DNA of 64,000 nt from [Clostridium] viride DSM 6836 (GTDB taxonomy: Bacteria > Bacillota > Clostridia > Oscillospirales > Oscillospiraceae): NCBI GenBank assembly GCA_000620945.1, contig JHZO01000004.1, positions 558,001 through 622,000 on the forward strand. The letters run 5' to 3'. The notes beneath the pieces were generated by a model that saw only the letters and a program-made list of their open reading frames with translations, did no database searches and had not been told where the DNA came from. The first letter of the stretch is position 1, and every line of letters starts with the position of its first letter. This document shows positions 34,129 to 42,038 of the stretch, one piece after another. The position numbers and the translations under genes are program-made.

Positions 34129-35163
34129 TTATTTTTCGTGTGCAATTTCGTGTGCAATCAAGCTCTCAAAATACCCGTCTATTGTTTTCACATCTGCTGT
34201 TTTTCCTCGTCCATTGTATGTTGATATACGGTTTTAAGCATGTTGTTTGTGGCGTGTCCCATGCGTTCCATAGCGTATTTATCCGGTATACCTATGGGCT
34301 AGCATGACCGATGCGTTAGCGTGCCTCAGGTCGTGAAAACGGAAGTGCTGCAGCCCATTTTCTTTGCATAGCTTGGAAAAGCGCTTGTAGATGTGGTCTA
34401 GTGTTTGAGTGACGATATATTCACTGGTTCTTGGCTGACTTTCGATAAGCTTCTGAATGTATGGTGGAACCGTCAACGTCCGTTTGCTTGAATAGGTTTT
34501 CGTTCCTTTGCTGACCGGTTGTCTATCCACCATCACGACAGCCTCTTTAATCGTTATCGTATCACCAGTGTATGCATCCCAACGCAAGCCCTGTATTTCA
34601 GAAGAGCGCAATCCTAGCCAGATAGAAAGATACACAGGAAGCTCAACCGTTGTTCCTTTCACAAATTGAAGCATTCGCTGTATTTCCGTCTTGTCAGGTA
34701 TTTTAGCTTCGCACTTGATTTTTTGCGGAAGGGTGGTACGAAGTATCAAGCTAGGGTGGTACTCCTTTAAAACGGAACACAGAAGGCCGTGGATGTTGCG
34801 GACGTACTTTGGAGATTTCTCCTTCGCCATGCTGTTTATCTCTCGTTGTACTTTTTCTTGTGTGATTGTTCGCAAGGGTGATTTCATTAGTTTTTGAAGG
34901 TCGTTCTTTTGCATCCGTTTGTATTCGGCCACGATTGATGGAGCGAGTACACTGTCCTTGCTTTCGATATAACGCTTGTAGGCTTCTTCCAACGTAATAG
35001 ACAAGGGGTCTTTGTTATATTGCGCCGTGCCTTTGAGTATGCTTGCAGCCTTTTCAATCGCATCCAATTCAGTTGGTTCTGTTATTCCAATTCGCTTTCC
35101 ATCAACGGCAATTTGAATTCTCCAACTTCCAGAAGGCAATTGTTGAGCCTTTGGCATTTTCAT
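34129..35163 (-). pseudogene. Tyrosine-recombinase integrase with two frameshifts
   Basis: The first 294 residues from ATG 35163 (after GGGAGGA) hold the N-terminal SAM-like domain and most of the catalytic domain: GLRSSEIQGLRW (first Arg), SKRTLTVPP (Lys) and HDLRHANASVML (His-Arg). Near 34298 the frame shifts: the first frame ends at 34279, while the expected GIPDKYAMERMGHATNNMLKTVYQH (second His and the catalytic Tyr) is in another frame. A second shift near 34195 leads to the tail YFESLIAHEIAHEK, ending at 34129. The enzyme is therefore almost certainly inactive unless these are sequencing errors. It lies 40 bp from the internal att copy, as expected of a tRNA-site integrase. Confidence 0.85.
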
Positions 35164-35196
35164 CTTGCTTTGTCCTCCCATAATATGTTAATATGA

Positions 35197-35230
35197 GAGG
35201 GTGATAGGCTCGTCAAAACTTATCACCCTC
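35197..35230. promoter_or_regulatory. Perfect 10-bp inverted repeat upstream of the integrase
   Basis: GAGGGTGATA (35197-35206) and TATCACCCTC (35221-35230) around a 14-nt centre, 34 bp before the integrase start. It may be an operator or recombinase site. Confidence 0.45.
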
Positions 35231-35234
35231 ACAA

Positions 35235-35272
35235 CCGCTCTTGGTGTTACAGCACCAGGGGCGGTTTTATTT
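35235..35272 (+). terminator. Terminator-like hairpin
   Basis: AACCGCTCTTGGTG pairs with CACCAGGGGCGGTT (one G-T pair) and is followed by TTATTT. Confidence 0.6.
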
Positions 35273-35396
35273 ATTTTTTTTCTTATTTTATAATAAAGCT
35301 TTTTTCACAATCCGAAGCATTATCCTTGAATGGAAGACCAGGTTATAAGAACCGCTTGGTGTCAATAATGAAAATGATGTGGAGGAATGAGGGCAA

Positions 35397-35421
35397 TAAA
35401 AAACCGCCCCAAAGGGCGGTC
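35397..35421 (-). terminator. Terminator after the frameshifted cold-shock gene
   Basis: ACCGCCC/GGGCGGT stem followed on the minus strand by TTTTTTATT; the same hairpin lies after the intact cold-shock gene. Confidence 0.7.
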
Positions 35422-35426
35422 GTGGT

Positions 35427-35638
35427 TTAGGATAGCTGTACGTTTATTGCGCAAAGCTTATTACGATCCTTTGGATCGGGTTCAGTTTCAAAAGTAACCT
35501 TTTGACCTTCGTCCAAACTTCTGTACCCATTACCCTGAATTGCAGAGGAGTGAACAAATACATCTTCTCCGCCTTTTTCGTTGCTAATAAAGCCGAAGCC
35601 TTTTCAGAGTTGAACCATTTTACAGTACCAGTTTCCAT
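35427..35638 (-). pseudogene. Cold-shock protein gene with a single-base frameshift
   Basis: The ATG at 35638 follows GGAGG and starts [13 protein letters not shown]. One base is missing right after SEK (AAAAGGCTTC where the intact paralogue has one more G). In the shifted frame a perfect CspA continuation follows: [21 protein letters not shown] and onward to ...CAINVQLS, stop at 35427. The G-run makes both real mutation and sequencing error possible. Confidence 0.85.
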
Positions 35639-35696
35639 ATCGGTACCTCCTTGAAGAAATTATCGGCCACATTAGAACAAAGCCATGGAATTGTAT

Positions 35697-35920
35697 GACT
35701 GAAACAACCAATATTGCCGACGTACATGAGCTAAACGCCCGTTATATCCAAAGAGGCTGATGAAATAGACCAATTTATTGATCAAGTCACAGATAGCCAA
35801 ATGCGGCAGATCATTCACATGAAATACCTTAGGGGTATGAGTTGGCGGCAGGTTGCAAGGCACCTTGGAGGTGGCAATACCGAGGACTGCGTTAGGAAGA
35901 AAGTCGTAAGATTTTTCTAG
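35697..35920 (+). pseudogene. Phage late-transcription regulator (ArpU/sigma-70-like), fragmented
   Basis: An N-terminal piece (MTETTNIADVHELNARYIQR, from 35697) and a C-terminal piece in another frame (EADEIDQFIDQVTDSQMRQI...GMSWRQVARHLGG...CVRKKVVRFF, to the stop at 35918-35920) are both recognisable. The second contains the helix-turn-helix typical of small phage sigma-like regulators that sit just upstream of terminase genes. The middle is missing and the frames do not join. Confidence 0.65.
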
Positions 35921-35928
35921 AAATAAAA

Positions 35929-36125
35929 GTTGTCCGTTTTGTCCGGTTTGCAGGTGCTATAATGCTAACATGGATACATAGCAAACCTGTGCACTCATGA
36001 AATTCCCTCTTTTACTGAACTCGCTGAAAACTGCATGCCCGGCTGAAACATTGGACTAACATGTGTGATAATCTAAGCGGGACAACGATGAACCACCTAC
36101 CACAATCCGGTAGGTGGTTTGTTTT
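35929..36125 (+). ncRNA. Candidate structured RNA, copy B, with upstream phage-type promoter
   Basis: TTGTCCGTTTTGTCCGG (35930-35946), a direct repeat of TGTCCG, precedes TATAAT (35958-35963), directly after the ArpU-like fragment; this looks like the late promoter. The RNA core is 36021-36079: TCGCTGAAAACT at the 5' end and GTGTGATAATCTAAGCG at the 3' end as in copy A. P2 is GCATG/CATGT, with pairs that differ from copy A yet keep the stem. A terminator follows (AACCACCTACC stem 36091-36119, then TGTTTT). Confidence 0.6.
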
Positions 36126-36210
36126 GATTGAATGTGATAACATCACTGTTTTCTAAACAAGATATGATAAAATCATAGCATAGCTCAAACAACACTCTCT
36201 TTTCCTTACT

Positions 36211-36248
36211 CAAGCCGTCAGAGGTTGCCCGCCTTTGACGGCCCTCTT
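36211..36248 (+). terminator. Hairpin shared with 33118-33150
   Basis: GCCGTCA and TGACGGC form a stem followed by CCCTCTTTT. The related hairpin in the other remnant also lies after the structured RNA. Confidence 0.5.
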
Positions 36249-36344
36249 TTGCAATAATGACAAGGAATCCATGGAACCCTTGGAGCAGTCCTTTTCTTTT
36301 TACTTTTAGACCGTCCATATGCACGGCTTATGTTATGTCTGAAG

Positions 36345-36854
36345 CTAGGTGACATCATGACATAATACAATTACTTGCCATGCCAAAATTCGCTTTGGAA
36401 CAGTCGGCATATATTGTGGGTGGTTTCCGAAGATTACAACTAAATTTCGATTCGCGATACTATCCGTGAACGCAAGTCTATTTGGCAACGTAACACGTGT
36501 TGAATTCGCAATACTAAGCTGAAGCAAGCCGTCACTGCTTATTAAATTTTTATCAAAATAATCAACTATGACATTTTGGGCCGGGTTATATCGTGTAATG
36601 ACCAGTGCACGATATTGAGGCGGATAAATCATATGCACTGGGACGTTTGGATCATAGAATCCAGTAATATAGTTGCCTACAGTAATTGAAGCGCAATTTA
36701 CAAAGTATGTACTTGGCTCTACAATGAAATTAACGGCACTTCTGCTTCCGATTTCTAATTTCATTATTTTCACACAGCCGGAAGGAGGTTGTGAATTTGT
36801 CCAGAAATTTTCAATACTAACTACTCTTCCAGTAATAGATTTAAACGCACCCAT
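36345..36854 (-). CDS. Conserved hypothetical protein of Clostridia type
   Basis: 169 residues from ATG 36854 (AAGGAATC upstream). No signal peptide or membrane segment. It resembles an uncharacterised beta-rich family with NFIVEPSTYFVNCASITVGNYITGFYDPNVPVHMIYPPQYRALVI, then DYFDKNLISSDGLLQLSI and WQVIVLC. The family often occurs in multiple copies in clostridial genomes; its role is unknown. It is flanked by intergenic DNA on both sides. Confidence 0.6.
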   Translation of the reverse strand: MGAFKSITGRVVSIENFWTNSQPPSGCVKIMKLEIGSRSAVNFIVEPSTYFVNCASITVGNYITGFYDPNVPVHMIYPPQYRALVITRYNPAQNVIVDYFDKNLISSDGLLQLSIANSTRVTLPNRLAFTDSIANRNLVVIFGNHPQYMPTVPKRILAWQVIVLCHDVT

Positions 36855-36871
36855 TTTGATTCCTTCTCCCA

Positions 36872-37144
36872 ATAAATCATTTTTGCTATGTACTTGTTAA
36901 TAATATATTCTCGGGTTTGCTAAAAGTGAGAAACTCGAACACGGAGCAATCAGTAGATTTGCTGCATAAGGTTCCGCCGAACTTACTTCATAAAGAGGCG
37001 GAATAAATGATGCAGTCTTTGGTCGGAAGTGCTCCTATATCAAACTGAACGCGAAAAAGACCAAAACCCTATAATGGGTTTTGGTCTTTTTTCTTGCCTG
37101 AATTGAGGTTATTTAATAGGCTAAGGGTTAAGTCCCCATCCGTA
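36872..37144. other. Intergenic region with bidirectional terminator
   Basis: 37054-37093 holds AGACCAAAACCC/GGGTTTTGGTCT with A-run and T-run on either side, serving the rsgA-like gene (minus). The rest (36900-37050) shows short frames only, perhaps a decayed recombinase or phage gene. Confidence 0.6.
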
Positions 37145-38212
37145 TTACTTCTGCCGACGTTTTTCTTTCGCAAATTTGCGCGCATTTTTCATGCCGCCGA
37201 CCTCCTGAAACATACGCTCAAGCTTTTTGACTTCGATTTGTTTGGAATTCAGACCGTCGTAACCGGCTTCCTGCTTCAGCTTGAAATAGCTGTTCAGGCG
37301 GCGCTGATCGATCACACCGTCGGACAGAGCCTGTCGCACCTCACAGCCCGGCTCGTTGGTATGGGTACAGTTGGCGAATTTGCAACCGGCTGCCAGCGTC
37401 TCGATATCATCAAAGGATTTAGACAGATCCACGCTTTCCGCACCCAGTTCACGCATACCCGGTGTGTCGATGACTGCACCACCACATGGCAACGGAAACA
37501 GCTCACGGCCCGTAGTTGTGTGCCTGCCCTTGTCTGCCTTTCCAATTTCACCGGTGGCAAGAACCTCCGTGCCCATTAGTTTGTTGATGAGCGTGGATTT
37601 TCCTACGCCGGAGGAGCCGATAAAGGCGGCAGTAGTGCCCGGTTTCAGATAAAGCCCCAGCTTTTTCACAGCATCACTTTCATAGACCGAGGTGGTAATG
37701 ACATCGGAAAAAGAGGAGACGCGTTCCACCTGCGAAACAGCTTGAGACAGATCCACACACAGGTCGGCCTTCGTCAAAATGATCACCGGGGTTGCTCCGC
37801 TGTCCCAGGCTACGGAAAGGTAGCGTTCCAGACGGCTTAGTTTAAAGTTGTGGTTAAGCGACATACAGAGAAACACCGTGTCGATATTCGCCGCCACCGG
37901 TTGAGCCTGGTCGCTGACACCCACCGCTGTTCGCAGAAAGATGCTCTTTCGGGTCAGAACATGATGAATCAGGGCATTGCCATCCGCATTCGGAGAAATC
38001 ATCACAAAATCACCGACCGTGGGGAACTTGGCAAGCTCCTTCGTTTCATGGCGCAGCTTGCCCGAGAGTTCCGCCTGCCGTTCGCCGGAGGCGGTGACGA
38101 TTTTGTAAAGACCCCTGTATTGGGCGGTAATACGGGCAAGGGACAGCTCTGGATAAAGAGATGCCTCGTTTTCAAATCGGTTGCTGAGACCGTATTTCAT
38201 TAATAAATTCAA
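37145..38212 (-). CDS. rsgA: RsgA-type ribosome-associated GTPase (island copy)
   Basis: A circularly permuted GTPase of 355 residues: OB-fold N-terminal domain, then G4 (ILTKADLC), G1 (FIGSSGVGKSTLINKL), G3 (DTPGMRELG) and a C-terminal zinc site (CKFANCTHTNEPGCEV). RsgA releases late factors such as RbfA from the 30S subunit. The start is TTG at 38212, 7 bp after AGGAGG, preferred over the ATG at 38200. It is preceded by a 19-codon leader and a 10-bp inverted repeat, unusual for a housekeeping rsgA, and lies in a mobile island, so a stress- or antibiotic-induced second copy is plausible. Confidence 0.87.
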   Translation of the reverse strand: MNLLMKYGLSNRFENEASLYPELSLARITAQYRGLYKIVTASGERQAELSGKLRHETKELAKFPTVGDFVMISPNADGNALIHHVLTRKSIFLRTAVGVSDQAQPVAANIDTVFLCMSLNHNFKLSRLERYLSVAWDSGATPVIILTKADLCVDLSQAVSQVERVSSFSDVITTSVYESDAVKKLGLYLKPGTTAAFIGSSGVGKSTLINKLMGTEVLATGEIGKADKGRHTTTGRELFPLPCGGAVIDTPGMRELGAESVDLSKSFDDIETLAAGCKFANCTHTNEPGCEVRQALSDGVIDQRRLNSYFKLKQEAGYDGLNSKQIEVKKLERMFQEVGGMKNARKFAKEKRRQK

Positions 38213-38220
38213 AGTAAAAC

Positions 38221-38283
38221 CTCCTATGTTGATCCCTGTATAGGAAGGAGGCATTGATTGTTATTTTTTCAAGGCCTCCTTCC
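38221..38283 (-). promoter_or_regulatory. Leader hairpins before the rsgA-like gene
   Basis: GGAAGGAGGC (38283-38274) and GCCTCCTTCC (38252-38243) form a perfect 10-bp stem. The second arm with its next bases (TCCTAT) can instead pair with ATAGGA at the rsgA Shine-Dalgarno (38221-38229). The two pairings are mutually exclusive, as in translational attenuators. Confidence 0.55.
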
Positions 38284-38320
38284 GCATGACACTCTCCGTT
38301 TTGATAGTTTTGTTTTTCAT
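38261..38320 (-). CDS. Leader peptide upstream of the rsgA-like gene
   Basis: ATG at 38320 after GAAAGGAAAGTGC; the frame reads MKNKTIKTESVMRKEALKK and stops at 38261. Its 3' half overlaps the first arm of the inverted repeat, so a ribosome translating or stalled here would change the folding around the rsgA ribosome binding site. It may be a regulatory peptide rather than a functional protein. Confidence 0.5.
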   Translation of the reverse strand: MKNKTIKTESVMRKEALKK

Positions 38321-38438
38321 AAAGCACTTTCCTTTCAAACTTAATTTTATCACTAAGCGCGGTGTTTCCTCGCCGTGTATAAACACAATACTCAATGCGT
38401 ATGGCTACAGATAATGCTCATAAGCCTCCCCAAATGGC

Positions 38439-38882
38439 TTATAATAATTTCATGTATAAAATAGGATATGGCATACCTTGCTCATCCGTCTCAGTTCTTT
38501 TGTAAACATAAAATCCTACATGTTCATAAAACCCTTTTGCTTGCGGGTTTTGTTCATTTACCCCTAACTTGTTAATTGAATACTCCTTAATACCGTATTC
38601 CATTAATTTCTTTCCCAGGCCACGTCCACGTTCTTTTGGTGCTATAAATAACATCTCAAGTTTTTGTTCAGCTATTCCCATAAATGCAATTGGAATACGG
38701 TTCTCATCCTCGGCAATAATTAAATGAGAGATATCCGTTAATGCCTGTGGAACGTACTTTTGAATATTGTTTATCTCTACGTCAGATAAAAACAAATGAG
38801 TTTCTTTCACAGAATCTTTCCATACCTTCACAAGTTGTTCTATCAGTATGGAATTTCTATCTCTAACCTTAATGATGTTCAT
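38439..38882 (-). CDS. GNAT-family N-acetyltransferase
   Basis: 147 residues with the GNAT core: IAFMGIAEQKLEMLFIAPKERGRGLGKKLMEYGI (acetyl-CoA loop RGRGLGKK) and GVNEQNPQAKGFYEHVGF (motif B). The nearest general type is the YafP/PhnO-like single-domain acetyltransferases. The substrate is unknown; position next to an rsgA-like gene and an efflux pump in an island suggests a detoxification role, by inference only. Start ATG follows GGAGAACGC. Its A/T-rich coding contrasts with the GC-rich efflux gene nearby. Confidence 0.82.
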   Translation of the reverse strand: MNIIKVRDRNSILIEQLVKVWKDSVKETHLFLSDVEINNIQKYVPQALTDISHLIIAEDENRIPIAFMGIAEQKLEMLFIAPKERGRGLGKKLMEYGIKEYSINKLGVNEQNPQAKGFYEHVGFYVYKRTETDEQGMPYPILYMKLL

Positions 38883-38952
38883 GCGTTCTCCTGATAGTAA
38901 TATAAATAATCTTCGGTTACTGTCCTCTGTATAAACATAATGAGCAGCTTAT

Positions 38953-39150
38953 TTATGAATCCGCATCTTCACGGGCAACTGGAATATAAATCATTTTCAA
39001 TGGAATCATCTTGCGATACTTTTCACTCAGATCATCATAGTACTTCAAAATCAAATCCACAAGCTCTGTACCATTAATACCTCTGATAATTGGGGTGCTT
39101 TCGAGATACTTCTGAGCATTCTTACTTAGTAGAGTGTACCCGTATTGTTT
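38953..39150 (-). pseudogene. C-terminal fragment of an Mrr-like restriction endonuclease
   Basis: A frame without start runs leftward to a TAA at 38953: KQYGYTLLSKNAQKYLES, then TPIIRGINGTELVDLILKYYDDLSEKYRKMIPLKMIYIPV. This matches the C-terminal tail of Mrr-type restriction proteins. It is cut off at about 39150, right where the GC-rich efflux gene ends, so that gene (with its segment) probably replaced the front part. Confidence 0.55.
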
Positions 39151-39154
39151 ACCC

Positions 39155-40360
39155 CTAAAGCCGGCTCCTTCGAACCGAAGGGGTGAGGAGCATGGCGCAC
39201 GCCAGGCAGACCGACAAGACCCCGCAGAGGAGAAAGCAGGTATTCACCCCCATGAGCTCGGCGAAGGCTCCGCCGAAGAGCAGCCCCAGGGGAGAGGCAA
39301 ACAGACTCACGCTGTAGGTGAGGGAGAGCACCCGCCCTAAGTACTCCCCGGGAACATTGCTCTGGAGGATGGCAGTTCTCAGTCCGTAGAAGAAGGGCAG
39401 AGTCAGCCCCATGAAGACCGACAGGAAGATAAACAGCCGCAAGCCGCCGGGTGGCAGCAGCCCAGTGATGACGAGGCCCAGGCCGTATAGCCCGATGGAG
39501 GCCGTTATGCCCCCCAGCCTGCGAATCCTGTTTCCCAGCAGACTCAGCAAAAAGGCGCCGAGAAGCGTGCCCGAGGAGAAGGCGATCTCCACCATGCTGG
39601 ACTCGGAAATGCCGCCTCCAAAATAGTCCATGGTGATGAGGGGATACATGGAGCCGACGGGGAAATAGATGAAGGCGTACAGCGTGCTGATGACCATGAC
39701 GGCAAAGAGCCCGGGCACCCGCCGGAGCATTTGAAAGCCCTCCTTGGTGTCCTGCCAAATGTGCAGGGCGGCGCGCTCCCCCTCGATGGCATAGCGGGCG
39801 ATGGGGAGCAGGGCGACAATGGTGATGGCCACCGCCGCTCCGGCTACGTCCAAAAGGATGATTGCGCTTAAATCCCATAAATTGTACAGGAAGGCGGCCA
39901 GGGCGGGGCTGAGGACCAGAGAAATTGATTCGAAGCCCTGGGTAATGCCGGCGCAGCGGGTCAGCGATTCCTTGGGCACGATGGTGGGCACCACCGCGTT
40001 GAAGGAGGGGGTATGAAAAGCCGCCCCCGCCGAGCGCAGGCAGAGCACGATAAAGATGAGCCAGAGGGGAAGCTCACCAAAGGCGGCGGCCGCCGCTAAA
40101 ATCAGAGCACAGAGGGCGATGCCCAGATCGGCAAGGATCAGAATCTTCTTTCTGTCAAAGCGGTCAATAAAAACCCCGGTAAACAGCCCTAGCACGGCTC
40201 GGGGCAAGAAGCCTGCCAAGGTGGACAGGGTGACTACCGTGGGCGACAGGGTCGTCTGCGTGAGGTACCAGACGATGGACATTTGTAGAATGGAGCTGGT
40301 AAGCATGGACACGGCCTGTCCCACTCCGAGGAGGACAAACTTGGCTTTCCAGTTGTTCAT
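39155..40360 (-). CDS. MFS efflux transporter, Mef (macrolide efflux)-like
   Basis: 401 residues, 12 membrane segments. The sequence follows the MefA pattern: NNWKAKFVLLGVGQAVSMLTSSILQM, FIDRFDRKKILILADL (motif A), ELPLWLIFIVLCLRSAGAAFHTPSFNAVVP, then LTRCAGITQGFESISLVLSP and WDLSAIILLDV. Mef pumps expel macrolides by proton antiport; other relatives export other compounds. The gene is visibly richer in G+C than all its neighbours, including within the island, so it is a recent acquisition from another donor. ATG follows AGGAGGTCCC. Confidence 0.85.
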   Translation of the reverse strand: MNNWKAKFVLLGVGQAVSMLTSSILQMSIVWYLTQTTLSPTVVTLSTLAGFLPRAVLGLFTGVFIDRFDRKKILILADLGIALCALILAAAAAFGELPLWLIFIVLCLRSAGAAFHTPSFNAVVPTIVPKESLTRCAGITQGFESISLVLSPALAAFLYNLWDLSAIILLDVAGAAVAITIVALLPIARYAIEGERAALHIWQDTKEGFQMLRRVPGLFAVMVISTLYAFIYFPVGSMYPLITMDYFGGGISESSMVEIAFSSGTLLGAFLLSLLGNRIRRLGGITASIGLYGLGLVITGLLPPGGLRLFIFLSVFMGLTLPFFYGLRTAILQSNVPGEYLGRVLSLTYSVSLFASPLGLLFGGAFAELMGVNTCFLLCGVLSVCLACAMLLTPSVRRSRL

Positions 40361-40911
40361 GGGACCTCCTATATGACGGCGTACTTTTTACTATAGTGGC
40401 AAGCCCCGCCGCTGTCAATGCCGTACCCTTCCTTAGCCTTGGAGGCTATCCGACTTTTGAATGATAAGGGGTCAGGCACTATGCCACTATCTATAATATT
40501 ATTTTTTCTGAATTACTCATATATTCTCCGGTGTGTTTTTGCAAACTTCTTATTATTGCTAAAACACGCAATATAATAAACCCTACTCAAGAGTAGTCTC
40601 CTAGTAAAAACTACAACATTATAGCATAATTTGGAAAATTTGCAAACGGTAACTCCACCTTACCGTAATGGTTTGGGAGAGGTTTTTGTTCCCCACATAA
40701 AAAATCCCCTCCAAGCCATGGCGGCGTGAGAGGGGGGATAAACGAGAGGATGTCTAAATCACAGTGAAGACGCCAGGTGTGGGGGAATAACGTGATGAAA
40801 AAGTCGTGTGCAATTTCGTGTGCAATTTGGTGTGTTTTAGTGTGCACACGACATAAAACATCCGTTACAGTTGTAAGTGCTTTAGAACACTCAAACCGTT
40901 GATATACAAAG
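40361..40911. other. Island end: decayed DNA with a third integrase-tail match
   Basis: No supported gene. Minus-strand text at 40796-40850 encodes HQIAHEIAHDFF, matching the integrase tail IAHEIAHEK at 34129-34155, so it is a trace of another integrase end. A/T-rich spacer fills 40480-40700. Confidence 0.55.
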
Positions 40912-40944
40912 GAAAAAGCCCGTAACCGTTGAGGTTACGAGCTT
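40912..40944 (-). terminator. Terminator of tRNA-Pro
   Basis: AAGCTCGTAACC pairs with GGTTACGGGCTT (one G-T pair) and is followed on the minus strand by TTTCC. Confidence 0.75.
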
Positions 40945-40951
40945 CTCTTTA

Positions 40952-41028
40952 TGGTCCGGGCGACAGGATTCGAACCTGCGGCCCCCTGGTCCCAAACCAG
41001 GTGCCCTACCAAACTGGGCCACGCCCGG
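40952..41028 (-). tRNA. tRNA-Pro (UGG), island attachment site
   Basis: A complete cloverleaf: acceptor CCGGGCG/CGCCCGG, anticodon arm CCTGG-TTTGGGA-CCAGG giving anticodon TGG, T-arm CAGG-TTCGAAT-CCTG and encoded CCA. Its 3' end is repeated at 34063-34089 and, degraded, at 30712-30724, showing that the element array at 30.7-41 kb integrated here. Confidence 0.95.
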
Positions 41029-41121
41029 ATACTACCCACACCAGTGGGGGATGCTTTGTGCATTCAAGTAAGCTCATGTATTATATCCCATTTTTAGGTT
41101 AATTGCAAGCACTAAATAGGT

Positions 41122-41150
41122 TTGACCGCGGGAAATTTCCGTGATACAAT
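41122..41150 (+). promoter_or_regulatory. Promoter of the transketolase genes
   Basis: TTGACC (41122-41127), 17 bp, TACAAT (41145-41150). Confidence 0.65.
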
Positions 41151-41188
41151 GGAAAATAAGTGACTTTGGCGCTGAAAGGAAGGATTGT

Positions 41189-42037
41189 ATGAATCAAACG
41201 GAACTGCGAAGCTGTGAGACGATTGCGGCAAAAGGAAGACTTTTGGGCTTAGATATGGTGTATCGCTGCGCTTCGGGACATTTGGGCGGCTCGTTCTCCG
41301 CCATGGACCTGTTAACGGTACTTTATTTTAGAACCATGCGCAATCTTGATGCGAAAAACCCGAAAAATCCCAAGCGAGATCGCTTCGTGCTTTCGAAGGG
41401 ACACTGCACCCCTGCGCTCTATGCAATCTTGGCACAGCGTGGTTATTTCCCCGAAGAGGATTTGAAGCTCTTTCGCAGCATAAATGGTCATCTGTCTGGT
41501 CATGCGGAGATGCGTCATGTTGCCGGTGTGGACATGTCTACCGGTTCACTGGGACAAGGCGTTTCCACGGCAGTTGGTATGGCGTTGGCAGGCAAGCTGG
41601 ATCAAGCGGACTATCGGGTGTATACCTTGCTTGGCGATGGCGAATTGGCCGAAGGCCAGGTTTGGGAAGCAACCATGAGTGCAGCCAAATATGCCTTGGA
41701 CAAGCTCTGTGTGATTGTTGATGTGAACGGCTTGCAGATTGATGGCAAGACCGACGATGTTATGCCCACGGAACCCTTGGATCAAAAGTTTGCCGCCTTT
41801 GGCTTTCATGTCCTGAAAGTGGATGGACATGACCTGGAAGCAATTGAGGAAACCTTTAAGAAGGCCGAAACCCTAAAGGGAGCACCTACGGTGATTCTCG
41901 CCCGCACGGTGAAGGGCAAGGGAGTTTCCTTTATGGAAAACGATGCCGGTTGGCATGGTAAGGCGCCCAATGCGGAGCAGTATCAAACGGCGCGGGAAGA
42001 GCTTCTCGCCAAATTGGCAGAACTGGAGGGCAAGTAA
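41189..42037 (+). CDS. Transketolase, N-terminal (TPP-binding) subunit
   Basis: 282 residues carrying the thiamine-diphosphate domain: CASGHLGGSFSAMDLLTVLYF, SKGHCTPALYAILA, TGSLGQGVSTAVGMALA, and the GDGELAEGQVWEA...VDVNGLQIDG cofactor motif. Together with the next gene it forms a split transketolase, interconverting pentose-pathway sugars and supplying ribose 5-phosphate, the PRPP precursor for the operons downstream. ATG 41189 follows AAAGGAAGG. Confidence 0.93.
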   Translation: MNQTELRSCETIAAKGRLLGLDMVYRCASGHLGGSFSAMDLLTVLYFRTMRNLDAKNPKNPKRDRFVLSKGHCTPALYAILAQRGYFPEEDLKLFRSINGHLSGHAEMRHVAGVDMSTGSLGQGVSTAVGMALAGKLDQADYRVYTLLGDGELAEGQVWEATMSAAKYALDKLCVIVDVNGLQIDGKTDDVMPTEPLDQKFAAFGFHVLKVDGHDLEAIEETFKKAETLKGAPTVILARTVKGKGVSFMENDAGWHGKAPNAEQYQTAREELLAKLAELEGK

Positions 42038-42038
42038 T

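Noticed and set aside
39126-39878. 250-codon minus-strand frame inside the efflux gene
   Set aside because: It arises from the high GC of the efflux gene in another frame; the Mef-like frame is convincing.
40611-40847. 78-codon minus-strand frame
   Set aside because: Only its first residues match an integrase tail; the rest is unconserved-looking spacer.
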